Shown piece by piece: positions 1 through 8,800 of a stretch of DNA of 64,000 bases. Under the pieces are notes generated by a model. It searched no databases. It saw nothing but the letters and a program-made list of their open reading frames with translations, and had not been told where the DNA came from. Each line of letters begins with the position of its first letter. Within the stretch, counting starts at the first letter, position 1. Origin of the DNA: Bacillota bacterium (GTDB lineage Bacteria; Bacillota; Clostridia; Christensenellales; Aristaeellaceae). Made by a program: the position numbers and the translations under genes. The stretch lies in the NCBI GenBank assembly GCA_023404345.1, contig JAEYCB010000036.1:1-64000 (forward strand), written 5' to 3'.

Positions 1-1
1 G

Positions 2-283
2 ATCTGTTCGTTCGGGCATGCGGGGGACGGAAACCTGCACCTGTATATCTGCCAGGACGGGCTGAAGGACGCGGTGTGGACGGACGTGGTGGAGCGCGTG
101 ATGGAGCGGCTGTATGCGCAGGCGCGGGAGCTTGGGGGCGAGGTGTCGGGCGAGCACGGCATCGGGCACGCCAAGCGGGCGTACCTGCTGGAAAGCATGG
201 GAGAACGTCCCCTTGCCCTCATGCGCGGCATCAAGGCCGCCTTTGATCCCAACGGCATTCTCAATCCCGGCAAGGTGGTATAA
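2..283 (+). CDS. FAD-linked oxidase C-terminal part (GlcD-type), 5' truncated by window edge
   Basis: The reading frame is open from the first bases of the window and ends at TAA 281-283, so only about 93 C-terminal residues are visible. It shows the two signatures of the FAD-linked oxidase C-terminal domain of glycolate/D-lactate dehydrogenases: HAGDGNLH near the start and GEHGIG in the middle, followed by the usual ending FDPNGILNPGKV. Family members oxidise 2-hydroxy acids with FAD in the cytoplasm or at the membrane. The substrate cannot be told from this fragment. A terminator hairpin follows 80 bases downstream. Confidence 0.9.
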   Translation: MCSFGHAGDGNLHLYICQDGLKDAVWTDVVERVMERLYAQARELGGEVSGEHGIGHAKRAYLLESMGERPLALMRGIKAAFDPNGILNPGKVV

Positions 284-364
284 TCGATTTGTGAGCCGAT
301 GCGGCAGATGTGCTACGCACGGCATTGCTGCACTGGGAAACAGACAAAGCCATAGGAACAAACG

Positions 365-407
365 CCCCCCTGCCGCAGATATGCCGGCAGGGGGGATTGT
401 TTTCTTT
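365..407 (+). terminator. Rho-independent terminator between convergent genes
   Basis: An 11-bp perfect stem, CCCCCCTGCCG (365-375) with CGGCAGGGGGG (385-395), is followed by the T-rich stretch attgttttcttt. It ends the oxidase transcript. The gene on the other strand stops at 434, so it may also serve that one. Confidence 0.85.
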
Positions 408-433
408 ATAAATGCTGCTTTTGCGCTATCCCG

Positions 434-1480
434 TCACGCCTCCGGGTAATCCTCCACGATGGAAATCTCATCGTCGAGGTTATCGGGATAGCTGACGCAA
501 AGATGATTGCGGAACTCGTTTCCGGCCCGGAACCATTGACCGCAGATGTCGCACTGGACATATTCTGCGTCATCGGCAGCGCCCGCAGCAGCTTCTTCAC
601 GGGCGGGGCAGATGTGATTGCGGAAAACATTTCCCGCCTCAAACCACTGGCCGCAGTCAGGGCACTGGACATACTCCGTTTCGTTTTTGGCGGGGCAGAT
701 GTGATTGCGGAAAACATTTCCCGCCTCAAACCATTGGCCGCAATCGGGGCACTGGACATACCCGACGCTCGCGTCAGGCCCGGAAGCTGTTTCAGGCGTT
801 GAAAAAGTGATGGAAAGAAGCATTTCCTGCAAATATTGCCCAATCGTATCCTTTGCGCCGGTATAGTAAGAAAGCTCGATCAGCAGGATGCTGCCGTCGC
901 TGCGAGGAACGCAGACATACTGCGTCACCGCGTCATCTGCGTCGGTTCCTTGCGCAAAGGTGAAGGTGGAAGCCTCCTGCCCATCCAGGGTGATGGTGGA
1001 GCGCGTCCCCTCAAAGTCGGCCTGAAGAATAAGCCCCTCCATGGCTTCGTCCAGGCTGTAGCCGGTCAGGCGGGAAACGCTGAGATAGCAATTTGGCATT
1101 CCCGTCTCCTGCGCTTTCCACCAATAAGCGTCCACACCCCCGGCTTGCTCAAAGGAAAACAGCGACTCGTCATAGACAAGGGTATAGCCCAGATCGCCGC
1201 TCAGGTCATCTTCAGCTTTGTCCAGAAACGCGGCCATGCAGTAGCCGGTCCGGTTTCCGTAGACAACCTTGGCCCAGACGCCGTCTTCCACCAGTTCGAC
1301 GACCTCCAGCGCATTCCCGTTTTTGACTGTGCCGATAATGCCGGAGGTTTTGGAAGGACCGCTTCTTACGTTGAGCGGCTTGCCGTCGCCGGTTTTTACG
1401 TACCAGGTTTGCGCGGCGGCTGCCGACGCCACCAACAGCGTCAGAATCAGGGTCAGGAGAGCAAGCGCTCTTTTTGCCAT
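434..1480 (-). CDS. Secreted SH3-domain protein with three zinc-ribbon-like repeats
   Basis: 348 residues. An N-terminal signal peptide (MAKRALALLTLILTLLVASA, cleavage near residue 23) is followed by a bacterial SH3 domain (about 25-90, with the LNVRSGPS motif), then an unrecognised domain of about 140 residues. The C-terminus has three copies (about 241-264, 270-293, 307-328) of a C-x2-C...H-x-C motif, CPDCGQWFEAGNVFRNHIC in the first two and CDICGQWF..NHLC in the third. The Cys/His spacing suggests metal binding, which is unusual for an exported protein. SH3b domains often bind cell-wall peptidoglycan. I do not recognise the family and assign no function. It is transcribed divergently from the desulfoferrodoxin operon. 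Confidence 0.8.
   Translation of the reverse strand: MAKRALALLTLILTLLVASAAAAQTWYVKTGDGKPLNVRSGPSKTSGIIGTVKNGNALEVVELVEDGVWAKVVYGNRTGYCMAAFLDKAEDDLSGDLGYTLVYDESLFSFEQAGGVDAYWWKAQETGMPNCYLSVSRLTGYSLDEAMEGLILQADFEGTRSTITLDGQEASTFTFAQGTDADDAVTQYVCVPRSDGSILLIELSYYTGAKDTIGQYLQEMLLSITFSTPETASGPDASVGYVQCPDCGQWFEAGNVFRNHICPAKNETEYVQCPDCGQWFEAGNVFRNHICPAREEAAAGAADDAEYVQCDICGQWFRAGNEFRNHLCVSYPDNLDDEISIVEDYPEA
604..760 (-). repeat. Tandem 87-bp coding repeat (zinc-ribbon motif)
   Basis: Positions 604-673 and 691-760 are nearly identical 70-bp copies, differing at about three bases, with an 87-bp period (29 codons). They encode the first two Cys/His motifs of the secreted SH3 protein. The near identity points to recent duplication. 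The third motif (about 500-570) is more diverged. Confidence 0.85.
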
Positions 1481-1617
1481 GCTTCATTTGCCTCCAATCA
1501 CATCGGATAAAAGCGACAAACCGCGGATTATTGTAGCATAAGATCGGAAAAACACAAGGGAATCGATGTAAAAAAACGGTGCGTAATCAGGTGCGCTTCG
1601 TTTTTCGGCAGAAACAT

Positions 1618-1664
1618 TGTTTTTGTGCAACTGTGGTTTCACCTGTGCAAAAACATGGTATATT
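1618..1664 (+). promoter_or_regulatory. Probable promoter/operator of the oxidative-stress operon
   Basis: A TATATT -10 box lies at 1659-1664, with GTTTCA/TTTCAC about 16-17 bp upstream. An imperfect inverted repeat, TGTTTTTGTGCA (1618-1629) and TGTGCAAAAACA (1644-1655), straddles the -35 region and could be an operator. The rest of the 1481-1763 spacer holds the divergent promoter of the secreted SH3 gene and no other gene. The TSS would lie about 95 bases before the dfx start. Confidence 0.45.
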
Positions 1665-1763
1665 AGTTTTACCGCGGAAACAGAAACCCCATACGCTTTG
1701 CCGCTGCCCTGACAGGAAGGAACGCAGCGCAAGGCCCTGCCCAAAACGGAGGAGGATTGAATC

Positions 1764-2138
1764 GTGGAACAGAGGTTTTTTATTTGTGAGCACTGTGGCA
1801 ACATCATCGCGATGGTTCGGGACAGTGGTGTGCCCGTCGTATGCTGCGGGCAAAAGATGAAGGAAATCATCCCCGGCACGACGGACGCCGCCACTGAAAA
1901 GCATGTGCCCGTCTATACGGTGGAAGGCAATACCGTGCGGGTCACGGTCGGCGCGGTGGATCATCCCATGCTGCCGGAGCACTATATCGAGTGGATCTCG
2001 CTGCAAACCCGGCAGGGCAACCAGCGAAAGGCTCTCAAGCCCGGCGACGCGCCCAAAGCGTGCTTTGCCATCTGCGAGGGGGACGAGGTTGAGGCCGTTT
2101 ATGCCTACTGCAACCTGCACAGCCTCTGGAAAGCGTGA
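1764..2138 (+). CDS. dfx: Desulfoferrodoxin (superoxide reductase)
   Basis: 124 residues, full length for a two-iron desulfoferrodoxin. The N-terminal desulforedoxin-like centre has C8, C11, C27 and C28 (CEHC...CC). The catalytic neelaredoxin centre has H47 (EKHVPV), H67 (VDHPM), H73, and C116 and H119 in YCNLHSLW. It reduces superoxide to hydrogen peroxide without making oxygen, in the cytoplasm of anaerobes, taking electrons from rubredoxin. A GTG start at 1764 is chosen because GGAGGAGG lies 8 bases upstream. It is the first gene of an operon with two rubredoxin/rubrerythrin-type genes, which fit as its electron donor and as the peroxide-reducing next step. Confidence 0.95.
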   Translation: MEQRFFICEHCGNIIAMVRDSGVPVVCCGQKMKEIIPGTTDAATEKHVPVYTVEGNTVRVTVGAVDHPMLPEHYIEWISLQTRQGNQRKALKPGDAPKACFAICEGDEVEAVYAYCNLHSLWKA

Positions 2139-2152
2139 GGGAGGAGCCGGCC

Positions 2153-2791
2153 ATGAAATATGTATGCTCCATCTGCGGCTATGTGTATGATGAAGCAAAG
2201 GAGGCCGTCCCCTTCGGGCAGCTGCCGGAAGGCTGGGTCTGTCCCCTGTGCGGCGCGGCAAAAAGCGCGTTTGCTGCCGAGGCCGCGCAGCCGTCCGCAC
2301 CGCCCGCCCGCAAACCCGTTTCAATAGATCCCGACGCGCAAAAGCTCTCTCCGGGAGCGATGGCCGCGCTGTTTTCCAACCTTGCCCGCGGCTGCGAAAA
2401 GCAGTATAAGGCCAAAGAACAGGCGCTGTTTATGCAAATTGCCGATTACTTTGCCGCCGCCGCGCCGCAGGTGAACGGCGCCGATGAAAAGCTGATCGCC
2501 CGGCTGATTGAAACCGATCTTGCACAGCATTATCCCAACCTTACCGCTGCCGCCGTTGATGCGCAGGACCGCGGAACCCGGCGCATCTGCGTATGGGGCG
2601 AGAAGGTCACGCGCATGGCTGAATCCCTGCTGGCCCGCTACGAACAGGAGGGTGAGGCGTTCCTCAGGGAAAACGACATATGGGTGTGCACTGTTTGCGG
2701 CTTCATCTATGTGGGCAAGAGCGCCCCGGCGCTGTGCCCGGTATGCAAGGTGCCGGACTGGAAGTTTGAAAAAATCGAGGGGAGGGCATAA
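2153..2791 (+). CDS. Double rubredoxin-domain protein with helical middle
   Basis: 212 residues from the ATG at 2153, which has GGGAGGAG upstream. An upstream in-frame GTG at 2135 overlaps the dfx stop and looks less likely. Residues 1-45 form a rubredoxin-like domain (CSICGYVYD...CPLCGAAK). A roughly 120-residue helical stretch resembles a degenerate ferritin-like fold. The C-terminus holds a second rubredoxin-like Cys4 site (CTVCGFIYVG...CPVCKVPDW). It is probably an iron electron carrier passing electrons to superoxide reductase or rubrerythrin. The helical middle does not show the regular E-x2-H di-iron pattern, so I do not assign peroxidase activity. It lies between dfx and the ferredoxin-rubrerythrin gene. 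Confidence 0.75.
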   Translation: MKYVCSICGYVYDEAKEAVPFGQLPEGWVCPLCGAAKSAFAAEAAQPSAPPARKPVSIDPDAQKLSPGAMAALFSNLARGCEKQYKAKEQALFMQIADYFAAAAPQVNGADEKLIARLIETDLAQHYPNLTAAAVDAQDRGTRRICVWGEKVTRMAESLLARYEQEGEAFLRENDIWVCTVCGFIYVGKSAPALCPVCKVPDWKFEKIEGRA

Positions 2792-2794
2792 GGC

Positions 2795-3976
2795 ATGAAA
2801 CGGATCGCCGTGAGAAACCTGCGCCTGTGCACGAAGGATTGCCTGTGCCTGTACGTATGTCCCGTGGGCGCAACGGATACGGAAAACAGCATCATCGACA
2901 CCGAAAAATGCACCGGCTGCGGCGTGTGCGCCCAGGCATGCCCCAGCAAGGCCATCAGCATGGTCCCGGTGACCTATCCGCCCCAGCAGAAGAAGGAGCA
3001 GCACGTTGTGGCCGCGGCCAATGTCCTCGCTCAGTCCAAGGCGCAGCAGGAACAGGCCGCGCAGCAGCTTGCGGCGGCCACGGAGAAAGACGGCCTGCGC
3101 CGTCTGGCCAAAGCCATTGCCAAATCCAGCCGCCTGGTGGCGGAGGACATCCTCAGGGAGGCGGGCTACATGCTGCCCCAAAGCGGCAACGCCCATGACC
3201 TGCTGCAGCAGCTCATCGACAGTCCCCCCGGAGAGGGATTCCCGGCAGATGCGGCCAGAGAGCTGCTTTATCTGATTCCCAACAACGATATCACGGAGAA
3301 AAAGGAGATAGAGAAAATGGAAAAGTGGAAGTGCAAAGTCTGCGGCTATATTCATGAGGGTCCCATGACGCCGGATTTCAAGTGCCCCGTGTGCAAGCAG
3401 CCTGCGAGCTCTTTTGAGAAACTTGAGGAGGCGCCCCCGGCCAACCCCTACGCCGGCACGCAGACGGAAAAGAACCTGGAGGCGGCCTTTGCCGGCGAAT
3501 CCCAGGCCCGCAACAAGTACACCTATTTTGCTTCCGTAGCCAAAAAAGAGGGTTACGAGCAGATTTCGGCCCTGTTCCTCAAAACCGCCGAAAACGAGAA
3601 AGAGCATGCCAAGATGTGGTTCAAGGAGCTCAAGGGCATCGGCGATACGGCGCAAAACCTGCTTCATGCCGCCGAGGGCGAAAACTACGAATGGACCGAT
3701 ATGTACGAAGGCTTTGCCAAGACCGCCGAGGAAGAGGGCTTCCCGCAGCTGGCCGCCAAATTCCGCCTGGTTGCCGCCATTGAAAAGCATCACGAGGAAC
3801 GCTACCGCAAGCTGCTGGCCAATGTGGAAACCATGAAGGTCTTTGAAAAGAGCGAGGTTAAAATCTGGGAATGCCGCAACTGTGGTCACATCGTCGTGGG
3901 CACCAAGGCTCCGGAAGTTTGCCCCACCTGCAATCACCCGCAGAGCTATTTTGAAATCAACGCGGAGAACTACTGA
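2795..3976 (+). CDS. Ferredoxin-rubrerythrin fusion protein
   Basis: 393 residues in one uninterrupted frame. Residues 1-60 hold two 4Fe-4S binding segments (C12, C16/C18, C22-P and CTGCGVCAQACP at 39-50). Residues 60-170 are helical and unassigned. From M175 the sequence is a complete rubrerythrin: an N-terminal rubredoxin-like site (CKVCGYIHEG...CPVCKQ), a ferritin-like di-iron domain with AFAGESQARNKY, ENEKEHAKMW and EKHHEERY, and a C-terminal rubredoxin-like site (CRNCGHIVVG...CPTCNH). Rubrerythrin reduces hydrogen peroxide in anaerobes. M175 (ATG 3317) has its own strong ribosome binding site, so a separate 219-residue rubrerythrin may also be made. It starts 4 bases after the previous gene and ends before a terminator. 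Confidence 0.88.
   Translation: MKRIAVRNLRLCTKDCLCLYVCPVGATDTENSIIDTEKCTGCGVCAQACPSKAISMVPVTYPPQQKKEQHVVAAANVLAQSKAQQEQAAQQLAAATEKDGLRRLAKAIAKSSRLVAEDILREAGYMLPQSGNAHDLLQQLIDSPPGEGFPADAARELLYLIPNNDITEKKEIEKMEKWKCKVCGYIHEGPMTPDFKCPVCKQPASSFEKLEEAPPANPYAGTQTEKNLEAAFAGESQARNKYTYFASVAKKEGYEQISALFLKTAENEKEHAKMWFKELKGIGDTAQNLLHAAEGENYEWTDMYEGFAKTAEEEGFPQLAAKFRLVAAIEKHHEERYRKLLANVETMKVFEKSEVKIWECRNCGHIVVGTKAPEVCPTCNHPQSYFEINAENY
3302..3319 (+). promoter_or_regulatory. Internal ribosome binding site and start for free rubrerythrin
   Basis: AGGAG (3302-3306) lies 10 bases before an in-frame ATG (3317-3319) exactly where canonical rubrerythrin begins (MEKWKCKVCGY). This suggests the fusion arose from two adjacent genes, or that both a fused and a free form are translated. 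Confidence 0.5.
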
Positions 3977-3989
3977 GCCATGCCAAACC

Positions 3990-4024
3990 AACCGTGATTC
4001 CAGTTTTGGAGTCACGGTTTTTTC
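3990..4024 (+). terminator. Rho-independent terminator of the oxidative-stress operon
   Basis: A 13-bp stem, AACCGTGATTCCA (3990-4002) with TGGAGTCACGGTT (4007-4019) and one G-T pair, has a 4-base loop and is followed by a run of six Ts and C. Confidence 0.9.
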
Positions 4025-4217
4025 TGTATACGCGGCTTTTACCCACGGAAAGGGTAAAAAAGCAACAGAAAATCAAGCCTTTTCATACCCGGAAAAGACT
4101 GAAAAAGCGGTGTGTGCATCGGGTTGTTTGCGGGCAGCGGCGCCGTAGAATCTATCAGTTTGTGGCATCCAGGGATGCAAGGGATTCCGAGCATTTGCCG
4201 CATGCCTGTACGGCTTA

Positions 4218-5500
4218 TGACGGCTTATCTTCACAGGCAGGCGCATGCGGCGAGCCGCGCAACGGCCCGGCGCTGCTGGTCAATGAGGCTGTGCGCATAA
4301 CAGTCCAGCGTTGTTTTGGCAGAGCTGTGGCCCAGAAGCTGGCTGACGGTTTTCACATCCACGCCCATTTCAAAAAGCCGCGTGGCGTAACTGTGCCGCA
4401 GCGTATGAAAATGCACGCCCGAAATGCCCAGGCCCTTTACAACCTCTGTAAACCGGCGCTGAACCGTGCGCGGGTCCGCGGCGCGCTTGCCCGTGCTGAA
4501 AATGAAACCCGTGGATCGCTGCGATGTGGACAGCTGATTCATCCGCTTTTTGAGCCTGTCCAAAAGAAACGCGGGGATGGGGATGGTGCGGCACGAGCTA
4601 TAGGACTTGGGAGAGCCCACCATGAGATACGTTTTGGCATATCCTTGCGGCAGGCAGCCGTCATGTTCCATGCGTCTGAGGCGCTGCACGGTGCGGCAAA
4701 CGGTGGCCGTTGCGTTGTCCCAGTTGATGTCCGACCACTTGAGCCCGCAGATCTCGCCCAGGCGCAAACCGGTATACATCGCAAACAGCGCCGTCAGGTC
4801 CTCTTTCTGGCTCAGTGCCCGTTCCACGCTTTTTTGCTCCTCGCGGCTCAGCACGCGCTGCCGGGGCTGTTCTCCCCTGAGCACGCGGATCTTTTTGCAG
4901 GGGTTTTTTCTGATAACGCCATCATCCAGCGCCGCTCTCATGGCCGAAGAAAGCAGCCGGTATATCCCCCTGACCGTATTTTCACTCAGCCCCTTTTCCC
5001 GCAGGCATTCCAGAAAAGAATGAACCTTTACGGGCGTCACAGCCGTTATTTCCATCCGGCCCAGGCAGGGCAGGATGTGCCGTTTCAGCTGATTGCGATA
5101 GGTCAGGTAGGAGGAAGGCTTTATGGCGCCCAGCAGTTCGGTTTCCAGCCAGTAACACATCCATTTTTCAATCGTTATGCCGCGTGCGGAAATTCTGGGA
5201 TACGACATGGTTTGCAACTCTGCCTTTTTTTCCAGCAGCCGCATTTTTACATCTGCATAGTGCATGCCGTAAACGTAGCCAAATTTGGTTGCCCCATTCT
5301 CCTTTTTGCCGGTCACATACCGCCCTTCATAGCGTCCGTCCTTGCGTTTGTAGATGTTTTCACCATGCCGTGCCATCATGCACACCTCCTGAAAAAATAA
5401 ATATAATGGAAAAGCATTTGATTGCTTACACCCCGACTTTGCGTATACAAATCGCAACTGCACTTAAAAATCCCTATCTGACGGCAGTTCTGACGGCTTA
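4218..5500. mobile_element. Possible minimal integrase-only unit bounded by short direct repeats
   Basis: The same 10-mer, TGACGGCTTA, occurs at 4218-4227, three bases beyond the recombinase stop, and at 5491-5500, about 110 bases before its start. With one flanking mismatch the match extends leftward (TTNTGACGGCTTA). Each copy is doubled locally: ACGGCTTATGACGGCTTA on the left, and TCTGACGGC at 5477-5485 and 5489-5497 on the right. Repeats flanking a lone integrase may be attachment-site remnants. A chance match is not excluded. Confidence 0.25.
4231..5379 (-). CDS. Tyrosine site-specific recombinase (phage/ICE-type integrase)
   Basis: 382 residues from the ATG at 5379. AGGAGG lies five bases upstream of this ATG and eight before a second ATG at 5376; the longer in-frame start at 5463 has no such site. 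It has an N-terminal arm-binding AP2-like segment (GENIYKRKDGRYEGRY), a SAM-like core-binding domain, and a catalytic domain with all expected residues: R in TGLRLGEICGL, H and R in HTLRHSYATR, H in LLGHSS, and the nucleophile Y in DCYAH. It should cut and rejoin DNA at specific sites. No excisionase, relaxase or phage gene accompanies it. It is divergent from the giant adhesin, so it may be a decayed element or an inversion enzyme acting in trans. Confidence 0.93.
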   Translation of the reverse strand: MMARHGENIYKRKDGRYEGRYVTGKKENGATKFGYVYGMHYADVKMRLLEKKAELQTMSYPRISARGITIEKWMCYWLETELLGAIKPSSYLTYRNQLKRHILPCLGRMEITAVTPVKVHSFLECLREKGLSENTVRGIYRLLSSAMRAALDDGVIRKNPCKKIRVLRGEQPRQRVLSREEQKSVERALSQKEDLTALFAMYTGLRLGEICGLKWSDINWDNATATVCRTVQRLRRMEHDGCLPQGYAKTYLMVGSPKSYSSCRTIPIPAFLLDRLKKRMNQLSTSQRSTGFIFSTGKRAADPRTVQRRFTEVVKGLGISGVHFHTLRHSYATRLFEMGVDVKTVSQLLGHSSAKTTLDCYAHSLIDQQRRAVARLAACACL

Positions 5501-5541
5501 ATTTTTATGTGGTTTTAGGCTGCTTGCAAGTGGAACAAAGA

Positions 5542-5570
5542 GCTAGCAAAGGAAAGAACGTGCGCTAGCA
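5542..5570. repeat. Pair of GCTAGCA direct repeats
   Basis: GCTAGCA occurs at 5542-5548 and 5564-5570, 22 bp apart (about two helical turns). It sits just upstream of the adhesin promoter and in the integrase promoter region. GCTAGC is itself palindromic, so a dimeric regulator could bind both on one DNA face. Confidence 0.3.
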
Positions 5571-5593
5571 GATAAATATTACCAGAAAAAAAG

Positions 5594-5623
5594 TTGTTTC
5601 ACAGATGGTAAACATGGTATAAT
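5594..5623 (+). promoter_or_regulatory. Probable promoter of the giant surface protein
   Basis: TTGTTT (5594-5599), 18-bp spacer, TATAAT (5618-5623). The sequence around it resembles the dfx promoter: both have GTTTCAC followed 8-9 bases later by AAACATGGTATA. It is transcribed away from the integrase. Confidence 0.6.
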
Positions 5624-5629
5624 AACACA

Positions 5630-5872
5630 GAATAGGAAGTCTGTACTGCCCATGCTGATTGGCACAATGACAGCCCTGACGTGGAATGATAGAATTTACG
5701 ATTTCCACCATTGTATTGTACATCCGGAAAGCATAAAGCGAGCTACAAAATGCTGCCCGCATCTTTTAGTTGTCTGAACAATATCAGGGGCTGGAAATAC
5801 CGGCAAAAGGATGCCTGCCGGTGGGCTTGAGGAAAATGAGCAGTATGGCTGGTTTTTGGGAGGATGAAAGGG
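5630..5872 (+). other. Long structured 5' leader of the giant surface protein gene
   Basis: About 240 bases separate the TATAAT box from the start codon, and no gene lies here. A hairpin CCGGCA...TGCCGG (about 5800-5821) and a small GCTT...GAGC hairpin precede the ribosome binding site. I compared it by eye with c-di-GMP-I, c-di-GMP-II and cobalamin riboswitches and saw no match. Confidence 0.35.
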
Positions 5873-8800
5873 ATGAAGTTGAAACGGGCTTTCGCATGCT
5901 TGCTGGCGCTGACCCTGACCTTTGGCGTGATTGTCCCCGCACCGGATTTTGGCGCGGAGGGCATGGGCGCGTGGGCGGAAACGGCCGATTCTGTGCAGGA
6001 AACGACCGTCGTACCGGAAGGGGAGGCGTCTGCCCCTGCGGAAGAACCCCCGTTGACAGCCGCCCCGGCCCCGACGGCCACCCCGGCTCCAACGGACGCC
6101 CCGGCCCCGACGGCCACCCCGGCTCCAACAGCCGCCCCGGCCCCGACGGCCACCCCGGCCCCGACAGCTACCGCGGCTCCAACGGACGCCCCCTCCCCGA
6201 CAGCTACCGCGGCTCCAACGGACGCCCCGTCCCCGACTGCCCCCGCGGCTCCAACAGCCGCCCCGGCCCCGACGGACGCCCCGGCTCCCACAGCCACCGC
6301 GGCTCCCACAGCCACCGCGGCCCCGACAGCCGCCCCGGCTGCGACGGATACCCCGTCCCCAACAGCCCCCGCGTCCCCGTCTGCCCCCCCGGGACCGGGC
6401 GCCCCAGCCCAGAGCCCGCTGCCCGAAGGGGAAGAGGCCGGCTTTGAATCCGGCTATGCGCGCCTTGCCGCTGACGGGAACGTGCACGCTGCTCCCTTGG
6501 ATGCCTCCGATGCGCTGGGCGTTTTGGCGCGTGATTCCATCGTCTATGTATCCGAGCGCGTATCGCAGCACTGGCTGAAAGTGGTTTTTGCCTATGAGCA
6601 GGACGGCATGCAGATGGCGCAGGGCTACCTGCGGGAGGAATGCCTCGTCCCGGAGGCGGACCAGGCCGCTGCCGCCGCCGCCATTCTGTCCGGCCCCTAC
6701 GTGACGTGCGAAGAATACGGCGGTATCGCCCTTGCGCCCGCCTCGTGGCTGCCTGCCGAAGAAAGCCGGGAGGACGGCGACCAGGCCCCTGCTGCGGATG
6801 AACCTGTGATTCATCAGGAAATCAACCGTGAAGGCATTGTCGATCGAAACAAGGTGAACCTGCGCACAGGTCCCTCCAAAAAATATGATATCGCGGCCGT
6901 AAGGGATCAGGGTGACCCTGTTTTCGTGCTGCATTCGCTCACCGGCGAGGATGGCGCGCTGTGGTACTGCATCCGGCATAATGCCGAAGTCCTCTATGTG
7001 ATGGCGGAATTTGTTTCCCTCGCGCAGCAGGAGGAAGCCACACCCGCGCCGTCCGCCATCCCTGAGAGCACGGTCACGCTTACCCATAGCGGCACAAACG
7101 TCTCAATCGACGGCGTGCCGCCATATGTGACGGCCTCCGTTGCCATCGTGGAAGCGGATGAGGGGGTTCTGGAAGCGGCGCTGAACCAGTCCGGCTTCAC
7201 CCTGCGCGATGCCGTGTGTTACGATATCACCCTCTGGCAGGATGAAAGCGAATATCAGCCCGCAGGCAGCCTGTCCGTCACGCTGCCCATTCCCGCGGAA
7301 TTTACGGACGAAATCAGCGTGTGGCATATCTCCGGCGGCACGGCTACCAATATGGGCGGCAGTGCGGCCGGCGGCGCGTTCACCTTTGAAGCGGATCACT
7401 TCAGCCAATACGCGCTCGTCAGCGCCGCCGCCCAGGACGGAACGCCCGGTACCAAAAGCAGCACATTCCTTGAAAAGGCGGAAAGCTATTATGGCGAAAA
7501 CGGCACCATCACTGTCGGCACCGTAAGGACCCAATGGCTGGATGCAGGCGATACCGTAAAGGCCGGCCAGCAGGTAAACCTGAGCCTTGCATGGACGCTC
7601 GTTCCGGCGGCAACCTTCAACTATACGGATATTGAGCAGCCGCTTTTCGATGATTATGAGAATACGCAGATCGTTCTCACTTTGCCCGATGGCGTGAGCT
7701 TTGTTGAAAGCAGCGCCGGTTCCCTCCAGAATGTTACGGAAGTCATCCATCAAAATGGCGAATGGATACTGAAACTGACCGACCGTCTCAACGCGGCTTC
7801 CAGCCAGAGCGGCACCATCACCATCCCGCTGCTCATCGAGGGCAATGGCAAACGCGGCATGGGGGAAGTGCTGGACTTTTCCAGCCCTGTGCGTCTGGAA
7901 ACGGAGTTTGTCATTCTGGACCGCACCGTCCCCGGCCGGGCGGTGCGCACGGAGAAATACAACAAAACCATCTACGGCTCCGGCCTCAGCGCCAAAACCA
8001 CCGTGACCGACGACCGCTGGGGAATTGAAAAGGCGGCCATCAGCGCCGTTCCCAGCAAAGACAAATCCACCGTCACCGTCACCTTCCGCCTTACGGTGGG
8101 GCTGGAGGACGCGGATGGAACGATCAATACCAATTCCGCTACCTATGGCCGGGTGGGCCGCGTGCCTTTCGCGGGCGAAGTCATGCTTACGGAATTGCTG
8201 TCCGTCAAGGACCGTGACGGCGCGGACATCCCCGCCCGGAGCGTGACCGTCACGCCGCAGTTTGGCGCAGGGAAACCCATCGGCATCACCGCGGGCGGCG
8301 AGGTCAGCCTCCCGGTGGATACCTGCAAGGGCATTTCCTCCGTGGATGAGGATGCGCCCTACTGGTCTTCCTATCTGGTGGAGGCCGTCTACCCCTATGA
8401 AAAGTTTATCGCTCAGTTCTACGATGAAAAACAGGACAAGCTGACCATCGCCAATACCGCGAGTATCGCCTGCCGGCTCAAAGGCGGCGAGCCTTCCGGC
8501 GACCAGGCGCAGGCCAGCATTGAGGCGGGCGAGGTAACCCTCCCCGCACAGATCACCATCAGCAAGTATATCGTCAATGCGCGGGGGACGGCTACCCTGT
8601 ATGCGGCGGAGAACTTCCCGGACGGCCAGCCCATCACCGGCGCGGCTTCGTTCGCCATCACTGGCGCGGATGGGGAAGCGGCTGACCTCTATGGTAAGCA
8701 GGGCGATACCTACCGCAAGCTGACCGGCAACGAAATCACCCTTGACCTGGCCGCAGCGGGCGATACCAACGGCACGGACGGCACGTTCACGGTTTATGTG

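Noticed and set aside
4025..4230. tRNA gene as integrase target next to the recombinase
   Set aside because: No cloverleaf or CCA-type end is visible in the spacer, only a 6-bp GCATCC/GGATGC hairpin at 4165-4178.
5630..5872. c-di-GMP or cobalamin riboswitch in the adhesin leader
   Set aside because: Such switches often control adhesins, but by eye the conserved cores of these classes are missing. Only two simple hairpins are visible. A covariance-model search would settle it.
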